This document shows positions 42,331-50,385 of a DNA stretch of 64,000 nt, one piece after another (position 1 is the first letter of the stretch; each line of letters begins with the position of its first letter). Source of the DNA: Gordonia gummivorans (lineage in GTDB: Bacteria; Actinomycetota; Actinomycetes; Mycobacteriales; Mycobacteriaceae); contig NZ_JAKWBF010000017.1 in assembly GCF_022513585.1 (NCBI RefSeq), forward strand, positions 1 through 64,000, read 5' to 3'. Below the pieces are notes generated by a model. The model was not told where the DNA came from and searched no databases. It saw nothing but the letters and a program-made list of their open reading frames with translations. Both the position numbers and the translations under genes were made by a program.

Positions 42331-44781
42331 TCAGTGACCCGACCACTTCGGCGGCCGCTTCATCACGAAGGCGGTGATGCCTTCGATGGTGTCGCTGCTG
42401 CTGATGAGGGTGTCGAGAACGGTGGTGCTCGCACCGACTGCGGCGATCGTGTCGGCGATGGCCGACGTCTCCTCCATGGTCTCCAGCGATGCCCGCACCG
42501 ACACCGGTGAGCCGGCGAGGATCTCCTCGGCGACGCCGCGCGCGGTTTCGAGTACCTTGCCGCTCGGCGCGATTCGGCTCACCAGGCCGGCCGCGGCCGC
42601 CTCGCTCGCCGACAGCCGACGTCCGGTGAGGATCATGTCGCGGGCCAGTGCGGGCCCGACCGCGCGTGGGAGCCGAACCAGTCCACCGGCCGCCGCCGCG
42701 AGTCCGACGCGCACCTCGGGCAACCCGAACGTCGCGTCCTCGTCGGCCACGATGATGTGGCAGGCGAGTGCGATCTCGCATCCACCGCCGAGGGCGAAGC
42801 CGTTGACCGCCGCGATCACCGGTTTGGGCAGGCTGGGACGGGAGGTGAGACCCGCGAAGCCGTTCTTCGGTACCGAGAACACCGCACCGCTCGCGGTGGC
42901 CGCCAGATCGTTGCCCGCGGAAAAAGCCTTGTCGCCCTTGCCGGTCAGGATGGCCACCCAGAGTTCGGGGTCGGCGAAGTAGGCGTCGAACACCGAGTCG
43001 AGTTCGGCATTCGCGGCCGGATGCAGCGCGTTGCGTGCCTCAGGCCGGTTGATCGTCACCTCGAGGAGGTGGCCATCACGTCGAATCTCGATGTGCTCGT
43101 AGGAATCCCGAAATCCGGGCGTGGTCGGCGGGTGGAGTCGCCGCAGCGACTCGGCGCTTGCGTACACGCGGTTGCCATCCGTCGTCGACCGCACCACCAC
43201 CGGCATACCGATCGGATCACGCGCATCGAGGATGTCGAGCAACTCGGTGTCGTCGGGATCGGTGTTCGCCACGAACCGCGGGCCGGGCGCATCCGTCGTC
43301 TCGTCGTCCAGTCTGCCGATCACGATTGCGGTGCGCCGACCGCCCTTGTGATGGATCACGGTGAAGGTTTCGACCGTCGCGGCACCGTCGGCGTCGTCGC
43401 ACCGTGCGACACGTGGCGCGGAGTCCAGGCGCTCCTGGATCGCCGTGCTGTCGTCGGTGCGCCACGTGGCCGGAGTGGTGGAGTAGATGCCGACAGCGTG
43501 TTTGCTGAGGATGCCGCCGTTGGCGACGACGACGCCGTAGTCGCCCGGTGCGCGCCGCACGCGTCCGACGATCTCGGCGATCGCGTGCATCGAATAGTTG
43601 TTGCCCGGGCCGCCGAAGTAGGGGAGTCCGCCGGTGACGGTCAGGCCGCGCGGATCGTCGGCCCGCAGGCCGAAGGCGTCGCAGATGTTGAACACGGCGA
43701 TCGGAAAGCAGCTGTAGATGTCGAGGTGTGCCGCGTCGTCGAGCGTGATTCCGGCGACGTCGAGAGCGTGATCGAGCGCCGCGGCGGCGGCCGGTGCGAC
43801 GCTCAGATCGGGCCGCGCCATGAGTGTCTGCTCCCGCAGTTCGGCATGTCCGTGCAAGAACACCCAACGAGCCGGATCGATGCCGGCTGCGCGCGCGGCG
43901 GCCACCGACATGACGATGACCGCGGCCGCCTGATTGACCTGGTCGCGGGCGACGAGGAGTCGGGTGAAGGGTTCGGCGACCTTGCGGTTGGACTCGTCGA
44001 CCGTCACGAGTTCGTCGGCCGTCTGCTCGGTCGGCCGTGCTGCGAACGGGTTGGCCGCGGCCACCCGCGTCATCGGCGCGAACAGAGCGCCCATCTCCTG
44101 CGCGTAGGCCTCTCGGTTGAGCCCGGTGCGATGTCGGCGAGCGTTCTCCAGGAGCGCGTACTGATTGACCGGGGCGGTCATTCCGTGGCGTGCCTCGGTG
44201 AGGCTGGTCATGCCCCGAATGCCGAAGCCACGGTCCTCGAGTTGCCCACCGACCTGCTCGGTGAAATTCGGACGGTCGGACTCGGGACGTGTCATCAGGT
44301 CGCGCACGGTCGACATCACCTCGGAACCGAAGAGCACCGCGCCCGACGAGCGGCCCCCGGCGATCTCTGCCGCCAGTTCGGTGACCAGCGCCTGCGGTGT
44401 CTGACCTCCGGTGACCGACTGGATGGCACGCCGGGGATCGATCCCGACGCGTCCGGCCACCGCCCGGGGCATGTTGTCTGGCCGTCCGAGCGGCGACCTG
44501 GACAGGGGACTCGAGATCTCGAACGACCGGACGGCGACCACCGTGTCGACGGCCTGCGTGATCGCGACACTGTCGGCGTTGGTGTCGGCGATCGCGACGT
44601 TCACCGCACGCGACGCGAGGTCGGCCTCGCCCAGCGCCTCGTAACCGGGGTCCGTCAGCCGCTCGGCAGCCTGCCCGACCCCGACGATGACCGGGGTGTG
44701 CGGGTCCAGGGAATCGAGCTCCGGGGACTCGAGGTCGGGGGAGTTGGGGTTGGGGGGATTCGGCGCGGCAGTGATCGCCAT
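42331..44781 (-). CDS. Fused thiolase-like (acetyl-CoA acetyltransferase) and crotonase protein
   Basis: The protein is 816 aa, with its ATG at 44781 behind AGGAAGG. After a Pro/Asn-rich linker (residues ~5-30), residues ~30-550 resemble SCP2/lipid-transfer-type thiolases: VIVGVGQAAERL, SVTGGQTPQALV, HLDIYSCFPIAV and GGLPYFGGPGNNYSMHAI. The Cys in DIYSCFPIA is a possible catalytic residue. Residues ~560-816 form an enoyl-CoA hydratase domain with NRPEARNALHP, TGKGDKAFSAGNDL, FALGGGCEIALACH and GLPEVRVGL including the usual Glu. Linking both activities in one chain suggests channelled CoA-ester cleavage. It is divergent from a DszC-like flavoprotein. Confidence 0.85.
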   Translation of the reverse strand: MAITAAPNPPNPNSPDLESPELDSLDPHTPVIVGVGQAAERLTDPGYEALGEADLASRAVNVAIADTNADSVAITQAVDTVVAVRSFEISSPLSRSPLGRPDNMPRAVAGRVGIDPRRAIQSVTGGQTPQALVTELAAEIAGGRSSGAVLFGSEVMSTVRDLMTRPESDRPNFTEQVGGQLEDRGFGIRGMTSLTEARHGMTAPVNQYALLENARRHRTGLNREAYAQEMGALFAPMTRVAAANPFAARPTEQTADELVTVDESNRKVAEPFTRLLVARDQVNQAAAVIVMSVAAARAAGIDPARWVFLHGHAELREQTLMARPDLSVAPAAAAALDHALDVAGITLDDAAHLDIYSCFPIAVFNICDAFGLRADDPRGLTVTGGLPYFGGPGNNYSMHAIAEIVGRVRRAPGDYGVVVANGGILSKHAVGIYSTTPATWRTDDSTAIQERLDSAPRVARCDDADGAATVETFTVIHHKGGRRTAIVIGRLDDETTDAPGPRFVANTDPDDTELLDILDARDPIGMPVVVRSTTDGNRVYASAESLRRLHPPTTPGFRDSYEHIEIRRDGHLLEVTINRPEARNALHPAANAELDSVFDAYFADPELWVAILTGKGDKAFSAGNDLAATASGAVFSVPKNGFAGLTSRPSLPKPVIAAVNGFALGGGCEIALACHIIVADEDATFGLPEVRVGLAAAAGGLVRLPRAVGPALARDMILTGRRLSASEAAAAGLVSRIAPSGKVLETARGVAEEILAGSPVSVRASLETMEETSAIADTIAAVGASTTVLDTLISSSDTIEGITAFVMKRPPKWSGH

Positions 44782-45006
44782 GGGTTGCCTTCCTGCGTCG
44801 AACGGCGACACCCGGCGACGATGACAGTCGGCATCGGCACAGTGTCGAATGCTGTTCCCTACGTTCTACCTGGTGTCGGGGATCGCGACGACATCCACCC
44901 GCCCGTCAGGAGGCCCGGTTGCGATCAGTCCGGTTGCAAACGTGGCTGCGCCTTGGCTGCCGGTAGAAACTGACCGGCGACCTGACAGCAGCCGAAAGGA
45001 CACCCG

Positions 45007-46239
45007 GTGACCGCGACCGTCCCCAACTCCGAGCAATCCGTCGACCCGCAAACTCGCGCCGGCCATTCCGACGCGGAACTCGACGCGATCTTTGCGCCGA
45101 TCTTCGCCCGGATTGCCGACGGCGCGGTGCAGCGCGAGGACGATCGTGCGCTCGCCTACACCGAGGCCGGCTGGCTGCGCGAGGCCAAGTTCGGTGCGCT
45201 ACGGGTGCCCACGGAGTTCGGCGGGTACGGTGCGTCCGTCCGGCAGCTGTTCCGGCTGCTCATCGACCTGGCGGCGGCGGAATCCAATCTGCCGCAGGCG
45301 CTTCGAGTGCACTGGTCCTTTGTCGAGGACCAGCTGCTCGCCGAGGCCGGCGACGAACGCGAGCAGTGGCTGCGGGCCGTGGCCGACGGCAAGCTGGTGG
45401 GCAATGCCATCACCGAACCGGGAATCGGCGCGATCGACCGCTACCAGACCGCCCTCACCCCCGACGGTGCGCGCTGGAAGCTCAGCGGCACAAAGTATTA
45501 CAGCACCGGGAGCCTGTACTCCGACTACATTCTGGTGGCTGCGGACAAGGATGGCGAGCGGGTGTCGGTCCTTGTCGACGCGAATGCCGAGGGCGTGACC
45601 CAGCACGACGACTGGGACGGCTTCGGTCAGCGTCTGACGGCAAGTGGCACTACCGAGTTCAATGCCGTTGCAGTGTCCGATGATCGGGTTCTGGGGCCGG
45701 GCTACGGTGGGGCGGGTCGCACCTATGCGACGTCGTACCTGCAGCTCGTCCAGCTCGCGGTGCTCGCCGGCATCGCGCAGCGCGCCACCGACGACGTCGC
45801 CGAGTGGGTGCGCAACCGCACCAGAACCTTCACCCACGCTCCGGCGGATCTGCCTCGTGAGGATCCGCTCGTCCAGCAGGTGATCGGACGCGCGGCAGGC
45901 GCTGCCTACGCGGCCCGCACCCTGGTGCTCGACATCGCCGGCCAACTCGACGTGCTGCTGGACGCGGGCGGCGAGGACACCGCGCTTCTCGATCGGGTGG
46001 AGTTCGACGTCGCGCGGGCGCAGAGTGTCGTCATTCCGCTTGTTCTCGACGCGGTGACCCAGCTGTTCGAGGTCGGTGGCGCATCGATCACCTCAGAGCG
46101 GCTGCGATTCGACCGGCACTGGCGCAATGCGCGCACCATCTCTGCGCACAACCCGTTGATCTACAAGCTGCAGTCGGTCGGCGACCACGTCCTCAACGGC
46201 TCTGACCTCCCGTACGCCTGGAGCGCCGGCAAGCGGTAG
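45007..46239 (+). CDS. DszC/SfnB-like acyl-CoA-dehydrogenase-fold flavin monooxygenase
   Basis: The protein is 410 aa. A GTG start follows a GAAAGGA box. It has the acyl-CoA dehydrogenase fold, but the final domain ends RHWRNARTISAHNPLIYKLQSVGDH, typical of the DszC/SfnB group (two-component FMNH2-dependent monooxygenases), not of true dehydrogenases. The middle region has GNAITEPGIGAIDRYQTALT and KYYSTGSLYSDYILVAA. Members oxidise sulfones, dibenzothiophenes or similar compounds and need a separate flavin reductase, which is not present here. The substrate is unknown. Confidence 0.82.
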   Translation: MTATVPNSEQSVDPQTRAGHSDAELDAIFAPIFARIADGAVQREDDRALAYTEAGWLREAKFGALRVPTEFGGYGASVRQLFRLLIDLAAAESNLPQALRVHWSFVEDQLLAEAGDEREQWLRAVADGKLVGNAITEPGIGAIDRYQTALTPDGARWKLSGTKYYSTGSLYSDYILVAADKDGERVSVLVDANAEGVTQHDDWDGFGQRLTASGTTEFNAVAVSDDRVLGPGYGGAGRTYATSYLQLVQLAVLAGIAQRATDDVAEWVRNRTRTFTHAPADLPREDPLVQQVIGRAAGAAYAARTLVLDIAGQLDVLLDAGGEDTALLDRVEFDVARAQSVVIPLVLDAVTQLFEVGGASITSERLRFDRHWRNARTISAHNPLIYKLQSVGDHVLNGSDLPYAWSAGKR

Positions 46240-46427
46240 CGCAATCGATGCTCGAGGCGTGCTTGCGCAGGTCGAGCCGTGACGTGCGAGCGCAGCGAGC
46301 TCGACACGTGTCTAGACCACTCGTGTGACTTATGTGATCTCGACACGGGTCCTCGGCTGGCGCCTCGGTCCCGGCTCGACCAGCGGTGGGGCGGCCGGTT
46401 TGATCAGCGGTGGGGGCGTAGGCGCGC

Positions 46428-46895
46428 TCAGGTCAGCCACTCCCGCGTGTAGACGTCCTGCCACCGGACGGTCACATTGCGACGAGCGTGCGCGCTGAGC
46501 TCGTCTCCGATGGTGTCGGCCAAGACGCCGTCGACCACGTCGCGTACCTCGTCGGACAACGTCGGCAAATCGTCCCCGTAGCGGGCGATCAGTCCGATCC
46601 GGACCCCGGTCACCGCGACGCCTTCGCCATCGACCGACGCGAACACCACCAGTCGACCGAGCGCCCGTCGAACACGGATCGCGATGAGCTGCTTGACAAC
46701 TCGGTCGCTCACCGCGATGGCCGCGTCGTCGGTGGCAAGAGTGCGTGCAGGTCGCAGGGTCCGGCCGAGTCCAGAGGAGATGGACGCGATCAGGCGAGCG
46801 ATGTCGCTCTGTGGTTCGTCGATCTGACGGCCGGCCTCGACGAGCCAGGCGTCGGTGTCGTCGTTGTCGGCGTCGACATAGATGTCACTGCTCAT
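46428..46895 (-). CDS. Asp23-like protein encoded after the ECF sigma factor
   Basis: The protein is 155 aa. The ATG overlaps the sigma-factor gene's end by 11 bp, with GGGAGGA upstream. The N-terminus (1-50) is acidic and polar. Residues ~55-150 (AIAVSDRVVKQLIAIRVRR, VVFASVDGEGVAVTGVRIGL, NVTVRWQDVYT) resemble the Asp23/Gls24 alkaline-shock domain also found in the divergent operon. It occupies the position usual for an anti-sigma factor, but there is no zinc-binding anti-sigma motif or membrane span. It could link Asp23-type envelope proteins to sigma-factor activity, which is inference. Confidence 0.65.
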   Translation of the reverse strand: MSSDIYVDADNDDTDAWLVEAGRQIDEPQSDIARLIASISSGLGRTLRPARTLATDDAAIAVSDRVVKQLIAIRVRRALGRLVVFASVDGEGVAVTGVRIGLIARYGDDLPTLSDEVRDVVDGVLADTIGDELSAHARRNVTVRWQDVYTREWLT

Positions 46896-47490
46896 CGTGT
46901 CCTCCCTTCGGATCGTCGGTGTTTGCATGGTTGATCGTGCCGGGCGATCCGCGCGGTGGTTTCCACGGAGCGAGCCGCGTGGACAGGAACTTGCGACTCC
47001 TCTGCAAATGCCCCCGGACCGAACCGTTGCTGAGTTGCAGCACCTTGGCAATCTCGGTGGTGCTGAGTCCCTCGACCTCGCGAAGCCACCAGGCCGCGCG
47101 GGACGTGGCCGGCAGGTTGGGCAACTCTGCCCGAAGTGCCTCGATCAGAGTCAACCGCTCGACTTCGTCGGCGGGCAGTGGTTCGGTCGCGGCCAGATCG
47201 ACGAACTGCTCGTCGTCGGTGGGGACTTCGCGTCGGCGTCGACGATGGTCCACCGTCTTGCGGTGCGCGATACCAAACATCCACGTCCGGAACGAACTGC
47301 GAAACTCGAAGTCCGGTAGCCCTTTCCATGCTGCGAGAAGGGTCTCCTGCGCCAGATCCTCGGCCAGTTGTGGATCACTGACCATGCGACGCAGATACCG
47401 GAGCAGGCCGGGCGACATCCGCGTCACCAGGATGCCGAACGCCTCGGAATCGCCGACGGACGCTGCGCCGGCAAGTTCGTCGTCGCTCAT
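46885..47490 (-). CDS. ECF-type RNA polymerase sigma factor
   Basis: The protein is 201 aa from the ATG at 47490 (longer GTG-started frames exist). Region 2 is clear: LLRYLRRMVSDPQLAEDLAQETLLAAWKGL read in pieces, and FRSSFRTWMFGIAHRKTVDH. Region 4 is TTEIAKVLQLSNGSVRGHLQRS. The tail after region 4 is short, so it lacks the large C-terminal domain of SigG/SigJ types. The downstream gene overlaps it by 11 bp and encodes an Asp23-like protein. The divergent operon carries further Asp23/AmaP genes, so this sigma factor is a good candidate to transcribe them. Confidence 0.9.
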   Translation of the reverse strand: MSDDELAGAASVGDSEAFGILVTRMSPGLLRYLRRMVSDPQLAEDLAQETLLAAWKGLPDFEFRSSFRTWMFGIAHRKTVDHRRRRREVPTDDEQFVDLAATEPLPADEVERLTLIEALRAELPNLPATSRAAWWLREVEGLSTTEIAKVLQLSNGSVRGHLQRSRKFLSTRLAPWKPPRGSPGTINHANTDDPKGGHDEQ

Positions 47491-47514
47491 GTCCGACAGA
47501 ATCAGCACTTCGGT

Positions 47515-47528
47515 GTGATCTAGATCAC
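47515..47528. promoter_or_regulatory. 14-bp palindrome between sigma gene and Asp23 operon
   Basis: GTGATCTAGATCAC is perfectly symmetrical and lies 25 bp upstream of the sigma-factor ATG and 79 bp upstream of the first Asp23 gene. It may be an operator acting on both divergent transcripts. AT-rich sequence around 47565-47580 (TTTATACAA) is a possible -10 region for the plus strand. Confidence 0.5.
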
Positions 47529-47606
47529 GCGAATTTGGTCGTGCGCTTTTCGTCTTCACTACGACTGACTTTATACAAGCGCAAAACGTCGAACGAAGGG
47601 GTTGAG

Positions 47607-48128
47607 GTGTCCGACCGCTCAGCACACGTCGAGGCAACTGCCACCGATGGCACCGACGAGGGATCCGCCGCCACACCGACCCCATCGGGGGAGAAGGGCG
47701 CGGGCAAGGGGCTCGCACTTGCCCGTCGTGACGAGGCCGCTGCCGGTGACCGGGGAAGAACCTCGATCGCCGACACGGTGGTCGCCAAGATCGCTGGCAT
47801 CGCGACCCGCGAGATCGATGGCGTCCACGATGTCGGTGGCGCCACCGAACGGGTGGTGGGGAAGGTGCGCGATGTGCTCCCAGGAACGTCGGTGAGCACA
47901 ACGCAGGGCATCAACGTCGAGGTGGGGGAAAGGCAAGCCGCCGTCGATGTCTCGATCGTCGCCGACTACGGCGTCGCCATCCATCGACTCGCCGCCGCGA
48001 TCCGGCGCAACGTCATCAGTGCCATCGAGCAGATGACGGGCCTGGAGGTCACCGAGGTGAACGTCACCGTCCACGACATCAGTTTCGGTGACGACGACAG
48101 TGGTTCGGAAACACCCCGAGTCCAGTGA
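47607..48128 (+). CDS. Asp23/Gls24-family envelope-stress protein
   Basis: The protein is 173 aa. The GTG at 47607 follows a GAAGGGG box. An ~50-residue low-complexity Thr/Glu/Pro N-terminus precedes the Asp23 domain (TSIADTVVAKIAGIATREID, GVHDV, GINVEVGERQAAVDVSIVAD, VTEVNVTVHDISF). Asp23 proteins gather at the membrane on an AmaP anchor and respond to cell-envelope stress (Staphylococcus knowledge). It is the first gene of a five- to six-gene operon, with a four-base overlap (GTGA) to the next gene. Confidence 0.88.
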   Translation: MSDRSAHVEATATDGTDEGSAATPTPSGEKGAGKGLALARRDEAAAGDRGRTSIADTVVAKIAGIATREIDGVHDVGGATERVVGKVRDVLPGTSVSTTQGINVEVGERQAAVDVSIVADYGVAIHRLAAAIRRNVISAIEQMTGLEVTEVNVTVHDISFGDDDSGSETPRVQ

Positions 48129-48508
48129 TCACCGACGAGACCGATGCGGCGGCGGGTTCCGCGGCGCAGCGCGTCGCGGACGCGGTGCGCGACGTGCCGG
48201 GCGTGACCGGGCTGCACGCCGGGCTCTTCGGTGAGGTCGCCACCTACCTGCCCGGCGGTCGGGTCAGCGGGGTGGCGCTCGGTGACGACTCCGGTGAGGT
48301 ACACATCGTGGTCGACATCGACCACGACCTTCGGACGGTCGCGGCCGCCGCCCGCGCGGCCGGTGAACAGATCGTCGGATATCCGCTGAACGTCACCGTC
48401 GAAGACATCTCCACCCCGGATAACTCCACTCCAGACAACTCCACTCCAGACAACTCCATGGACGATGCGGGCAACAGTCTGTCCGCAGCACCAGAGGCGC
48501 GAAGGTGA
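48125..48508 (+). CDS. Small Asp23-like protein with STPDN tandem tail
   Basis: The protein is 127 aa, with a GTG start overlapping the upstream stop. Residues ~12-95 resemble a shortened Asp23 domain (ADAVRDVPGVTGLHAGLFGE, SGEVHIVVDIDHD, PLNVTVEDIS). It is followed by three tandem copies of STPDN and a hydrophilic tail. The 15-bp DNA repeat unit (48411-48458) suggests slippage expansion. It belongs to the envelope-stress operon, and a distinct role is unknown. Confidence 0.75.
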   Translation: MITDETDAAAGSAAQRVADAVRDVPGVTGLHAGLFGEVATYLPGGRVSGVALGDDSGEVHIVVDIDHDLRTVAAAARAAGEQIVGYPLNVTVEDISTPDNSTPDNSTPDNSMDDAGNSLSAAPEARR

Positions 48509-48514
48509 AAGTCG

Positions 48515-48697
48515 ATGATCAACAACGCAACATTGGGCTTGTTCGCAGGTCTGCTCCTCGCCATTGCCGCCACCACGGGCGGCTTCGGCGGCTTTGTGCT
48601 CGCGGTGCTTCTCGGGGCGGTCGGGCTGACGCTGGGACTGCAGCGCGACGGCGTGGTCGATCTCGGAGCGCTCCTGCGGAGCCGCAACCGTGGCTGA
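48515..48697 (+). CDS. Small DUF2273-like membrane protein
   Basis: The protein is 60 aa. Two hydrophobic segments (ATLGLFAGLLLAIAATTGGF and GFVLAVLLGAVGLTLGL) are joined by a Gly-rich turn and followed by a short basic tail. Its size and position between Asp23 genes match the DUF2273 proteins that accompany AmaP and Asp23. It is probably part of the membrane anchor. It overlaps the following gene by eight bases. Confidence 0.8.
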   Translation: MINNATLGLFAGLLLAIAATTGGFGGFVLAVLLGAVGLTLGLQRDGVVDLGALLRSRNRG

Positions 48698-49208
48698 ATC
48701 GGTGACCGTCGAGCGGGGCGTCGACGACGTGAATCCCGCGTCGGATGCCTTGACGGCGCCGGCCGTGGACGATCCCCGTGGCGCACTCGTCATCGCGAAC
48801 CGGGTGGGCGAGAAGATCGCGGTGCGAGCGGCTCTCGCGGTCGACGGGGTGATCGAATACCAGGGGGTGGTCGGGTCGCTGCTGTCCGGCAGCGGCCCGG
48901 GACGGGCGATTGTCGGCGCCGATTACCCGCATGCGCGGGTCGACGACATGTCGGAGTCGGCGCCTCGGGTGTCGGTGACGGTGGCGCTGAGGTGGCCGTG
49001 CGCGATCACCGACGTGTGTGTCGAGGTTCGCGCGCACGTCGCGGACGAGTTGGCCCGGCTCACCGGGATTCGACCGTCGCGCGTGGATGTGACGGTGGCG
49101 CAGATCGTCTCGCGAGAGTCTTCCAGCCAGAACAAATCCGGGTTCGTCGACCTTCCGTCGCCACCTGACGACCCCGACGACACCCAGGGGCACGCAGATG
49201 ACCAGTGA
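48690..49208 (+). CDS. Asp23/Gls24-family protein
   Basis: The protein is 172 aa, with a GTG start overlapping the previous gene. The Asp23 domain spans ~30-145 with RGALVIANRVGEKIAVRAAL, VDGVIEYQGVVGSLL and SRVDVTVAQIVSR. The first and last ~25 residues are polar and disordered-looking. It is a second paralogue in the operon and may form mixed assemblies with the 47607 product on the AmaP-like anchors. Confidence 0.82.
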   Translation: MAESVTVERGVDDVNPASDALTAPAVDDPRGALVIANRVGEKIAVRAALAVDGVIEYQGVVGSLLSGSGPGRAIVGADYPHARVDDMSESAPRVSVTVALRWPCAITDVCVEVRAHVADELARLTGIRPSRVDVTVAQIVSRESSSQNKSGFVDLPSPPDDPDDTQGHADDQ

Positions 49209-49806
49209 CACAGGGGTTTCACCGACCCCGAGCCACCCCAAACCTGCCGTTGCCAAGACGGCAGACATCGGTGCGGGCAAGGTCTTCGTGCCCGCCGCGA
49301 CACCGGGCGCGGCGATGGTCGGACTGTTCGCCGGAATCGCGCTCATCGGACTCGCGGTGGTTGCGGTCCGAGATCTGCTCGTCTATCTCGGTTGGCTCGA
49401 CGGCGCGGGGTGGCTGCACAGCGCGGCGCAATGGCTTGCCGACATCGAATGGTGGGAGTGGATGTGGCCGGCCGCGATCGCGCTCGTGGTCGTCGGTCTG
49501 TGGATGCTGTGGGTCGCGGTCAAACCGCGTCGGCGTACACACATATCGCTGGTCGGATACGAGGTTCTGTGGACTCGGCGCGGCGATGTCGCGCGTCGGT
49601 GCAGCGCGGTGGTCGGTGATCTTCCGGGTGTCGAGAACGCCACGACGGTGGTTGGACGGCGTCGCGCCAAGGTCACGGTCACCACACACGGCAACACTGT
49701 CGATCGGGCCGAGATCGCGCGCGTCGTCGACGCAGTGCTCGACGGGGTGGAGCCGCATATGACATCAAAGGTGCGGCTCGTCCGCCGTGGAGGTGAGGAC
49801 GCATGA
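49198..49806 (+). CDS. DUF6286-type membrane protein of the Asp23 operon
   Basis: The protein is 202 aa, and its ATG overlaps the previous gene by 11 bp. After a polar N-terminus there are two membrane spans (AAMVGLFAGIALIGLAVVAV and WMWPAAIALVVVGLWMLWVA), then a soluble C-terminal domain with VVGDLPGVENATTVVGRRRA and VTVTTHGNT. This fold resembles the Asp23-related DUF6286 proteins found only in actinobacterial Asp23 operons. It overlaps the next gene by four bases and probably acts as a membrane-bound partner. Confidence 0.78.
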   Translation: MTSDTGVSPTPSHPKPAVAKTADIGAGKVFVPAATPGAAMVGLFAGIALIGLAVVAVRDLLVYLGWLDGAGWLHSAAQWLADIEWWEWMWPAAIALVVVGLWMLWVAVKPRRRTHISLVGYEVLWTRRGDVARRCSAVVGDLPGVENATTVVGRRRAKVTVTTHGNTVDRAEIARVVDAVLDGVEPHMTSKVRLVRRGGEDA

Positions 49807-50360
49807 ATCGCATACCTGCTGTGTGGCATCGCATCACGGTCGGCATCGTCGGCCTGGCTTGCCTGGCGGTCGGGGTCGGTGCGATCTGTTGGCGCACCGG
49901 TGTGGAACCGGTTGCCGGATGGATCGAAGAGATCGATCCGGGCGCACCACTCTCGTTCAGCGAGACGAACGCCTGGCCGTGGGTGCTGGTGGCAATCGCA
50001 GTGATCGCCGTCGTGTGGGGATGGCGTCTGGTCACCTCGATGATCCGGCCCGGAAAGGTCGACGATCTGATTCTCGACGGCAGCGGCAGCAGCGGAAGCC
50101 TTGTCGTCGCGCCCAAACTCATCGCGTCCGCGGTGGCCGACGATCTCGCAAGGCACCCGATGTTCGACACGGTGACGGTTCGTGCGACAGATGACCGGTC
50201 GCGCAAGATGATCCGACTGGTCGCCAGCGCACGTCCGACGCGCTCCTACGACGAAATCGCGGGGGTGGTCGGCGACGCCGTCGAGGACATCCGGGCCGCA
50301 GTGGACGGGTCGGACCTCCATGTGCAGGCGCTTGTGCATTTGGAGCAGCCGCGGCACTGA
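49803..50360 (+). CDS. AmaP-like membrane anchor of the Asp23 operon
   Basis: The protein is 185 aa. Two hydrophobic segments (VGIVGLACLAVGVGAICW and WPWVLVAIAVIAVVWGWRLV) flank a ~40-residue extracytoplasmic loop, and a ~95-residue cytoplasmic domain follows (LVVAPKLIASAVADDLARHP, MFDTVTVRATDD). This matches AmaP, which anchors Asp23 to the membrane. It is the last gene of the operon, with a four-base overlap from the previous gene. An acyltransferase gene starts 25 bp beyond it. Confidence 0.78.
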   Translation: MNRIPAVWHRITVGIVGLACLAVGVGAICWRTGVEPVAGWIEEIDPGAPLSFSETNAWPWVLVAIAVIAVVWGWRLVTSMIRPGKVDDLILDGSGSSGSLVVAPKLIASAVADDLARHPMFDTVTVRATDDRSRKMIRLVASARPTRSYDEIAGVVGDAVEDIRAAVDGSDLHVQALVHLEQPRH

Positions 50361-50385
50361 GCATCAATGGGATAGCGTGACGCGC

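Noticed and set aside
42757..44973. 738-codon open frame on the plus strand
   Set aside because: It is antisense to the well-supported thiolase-crotonase gene, has Arg/His/Gly-rich composition and no recognisable domain. Long antisense frames are common at this GC content.
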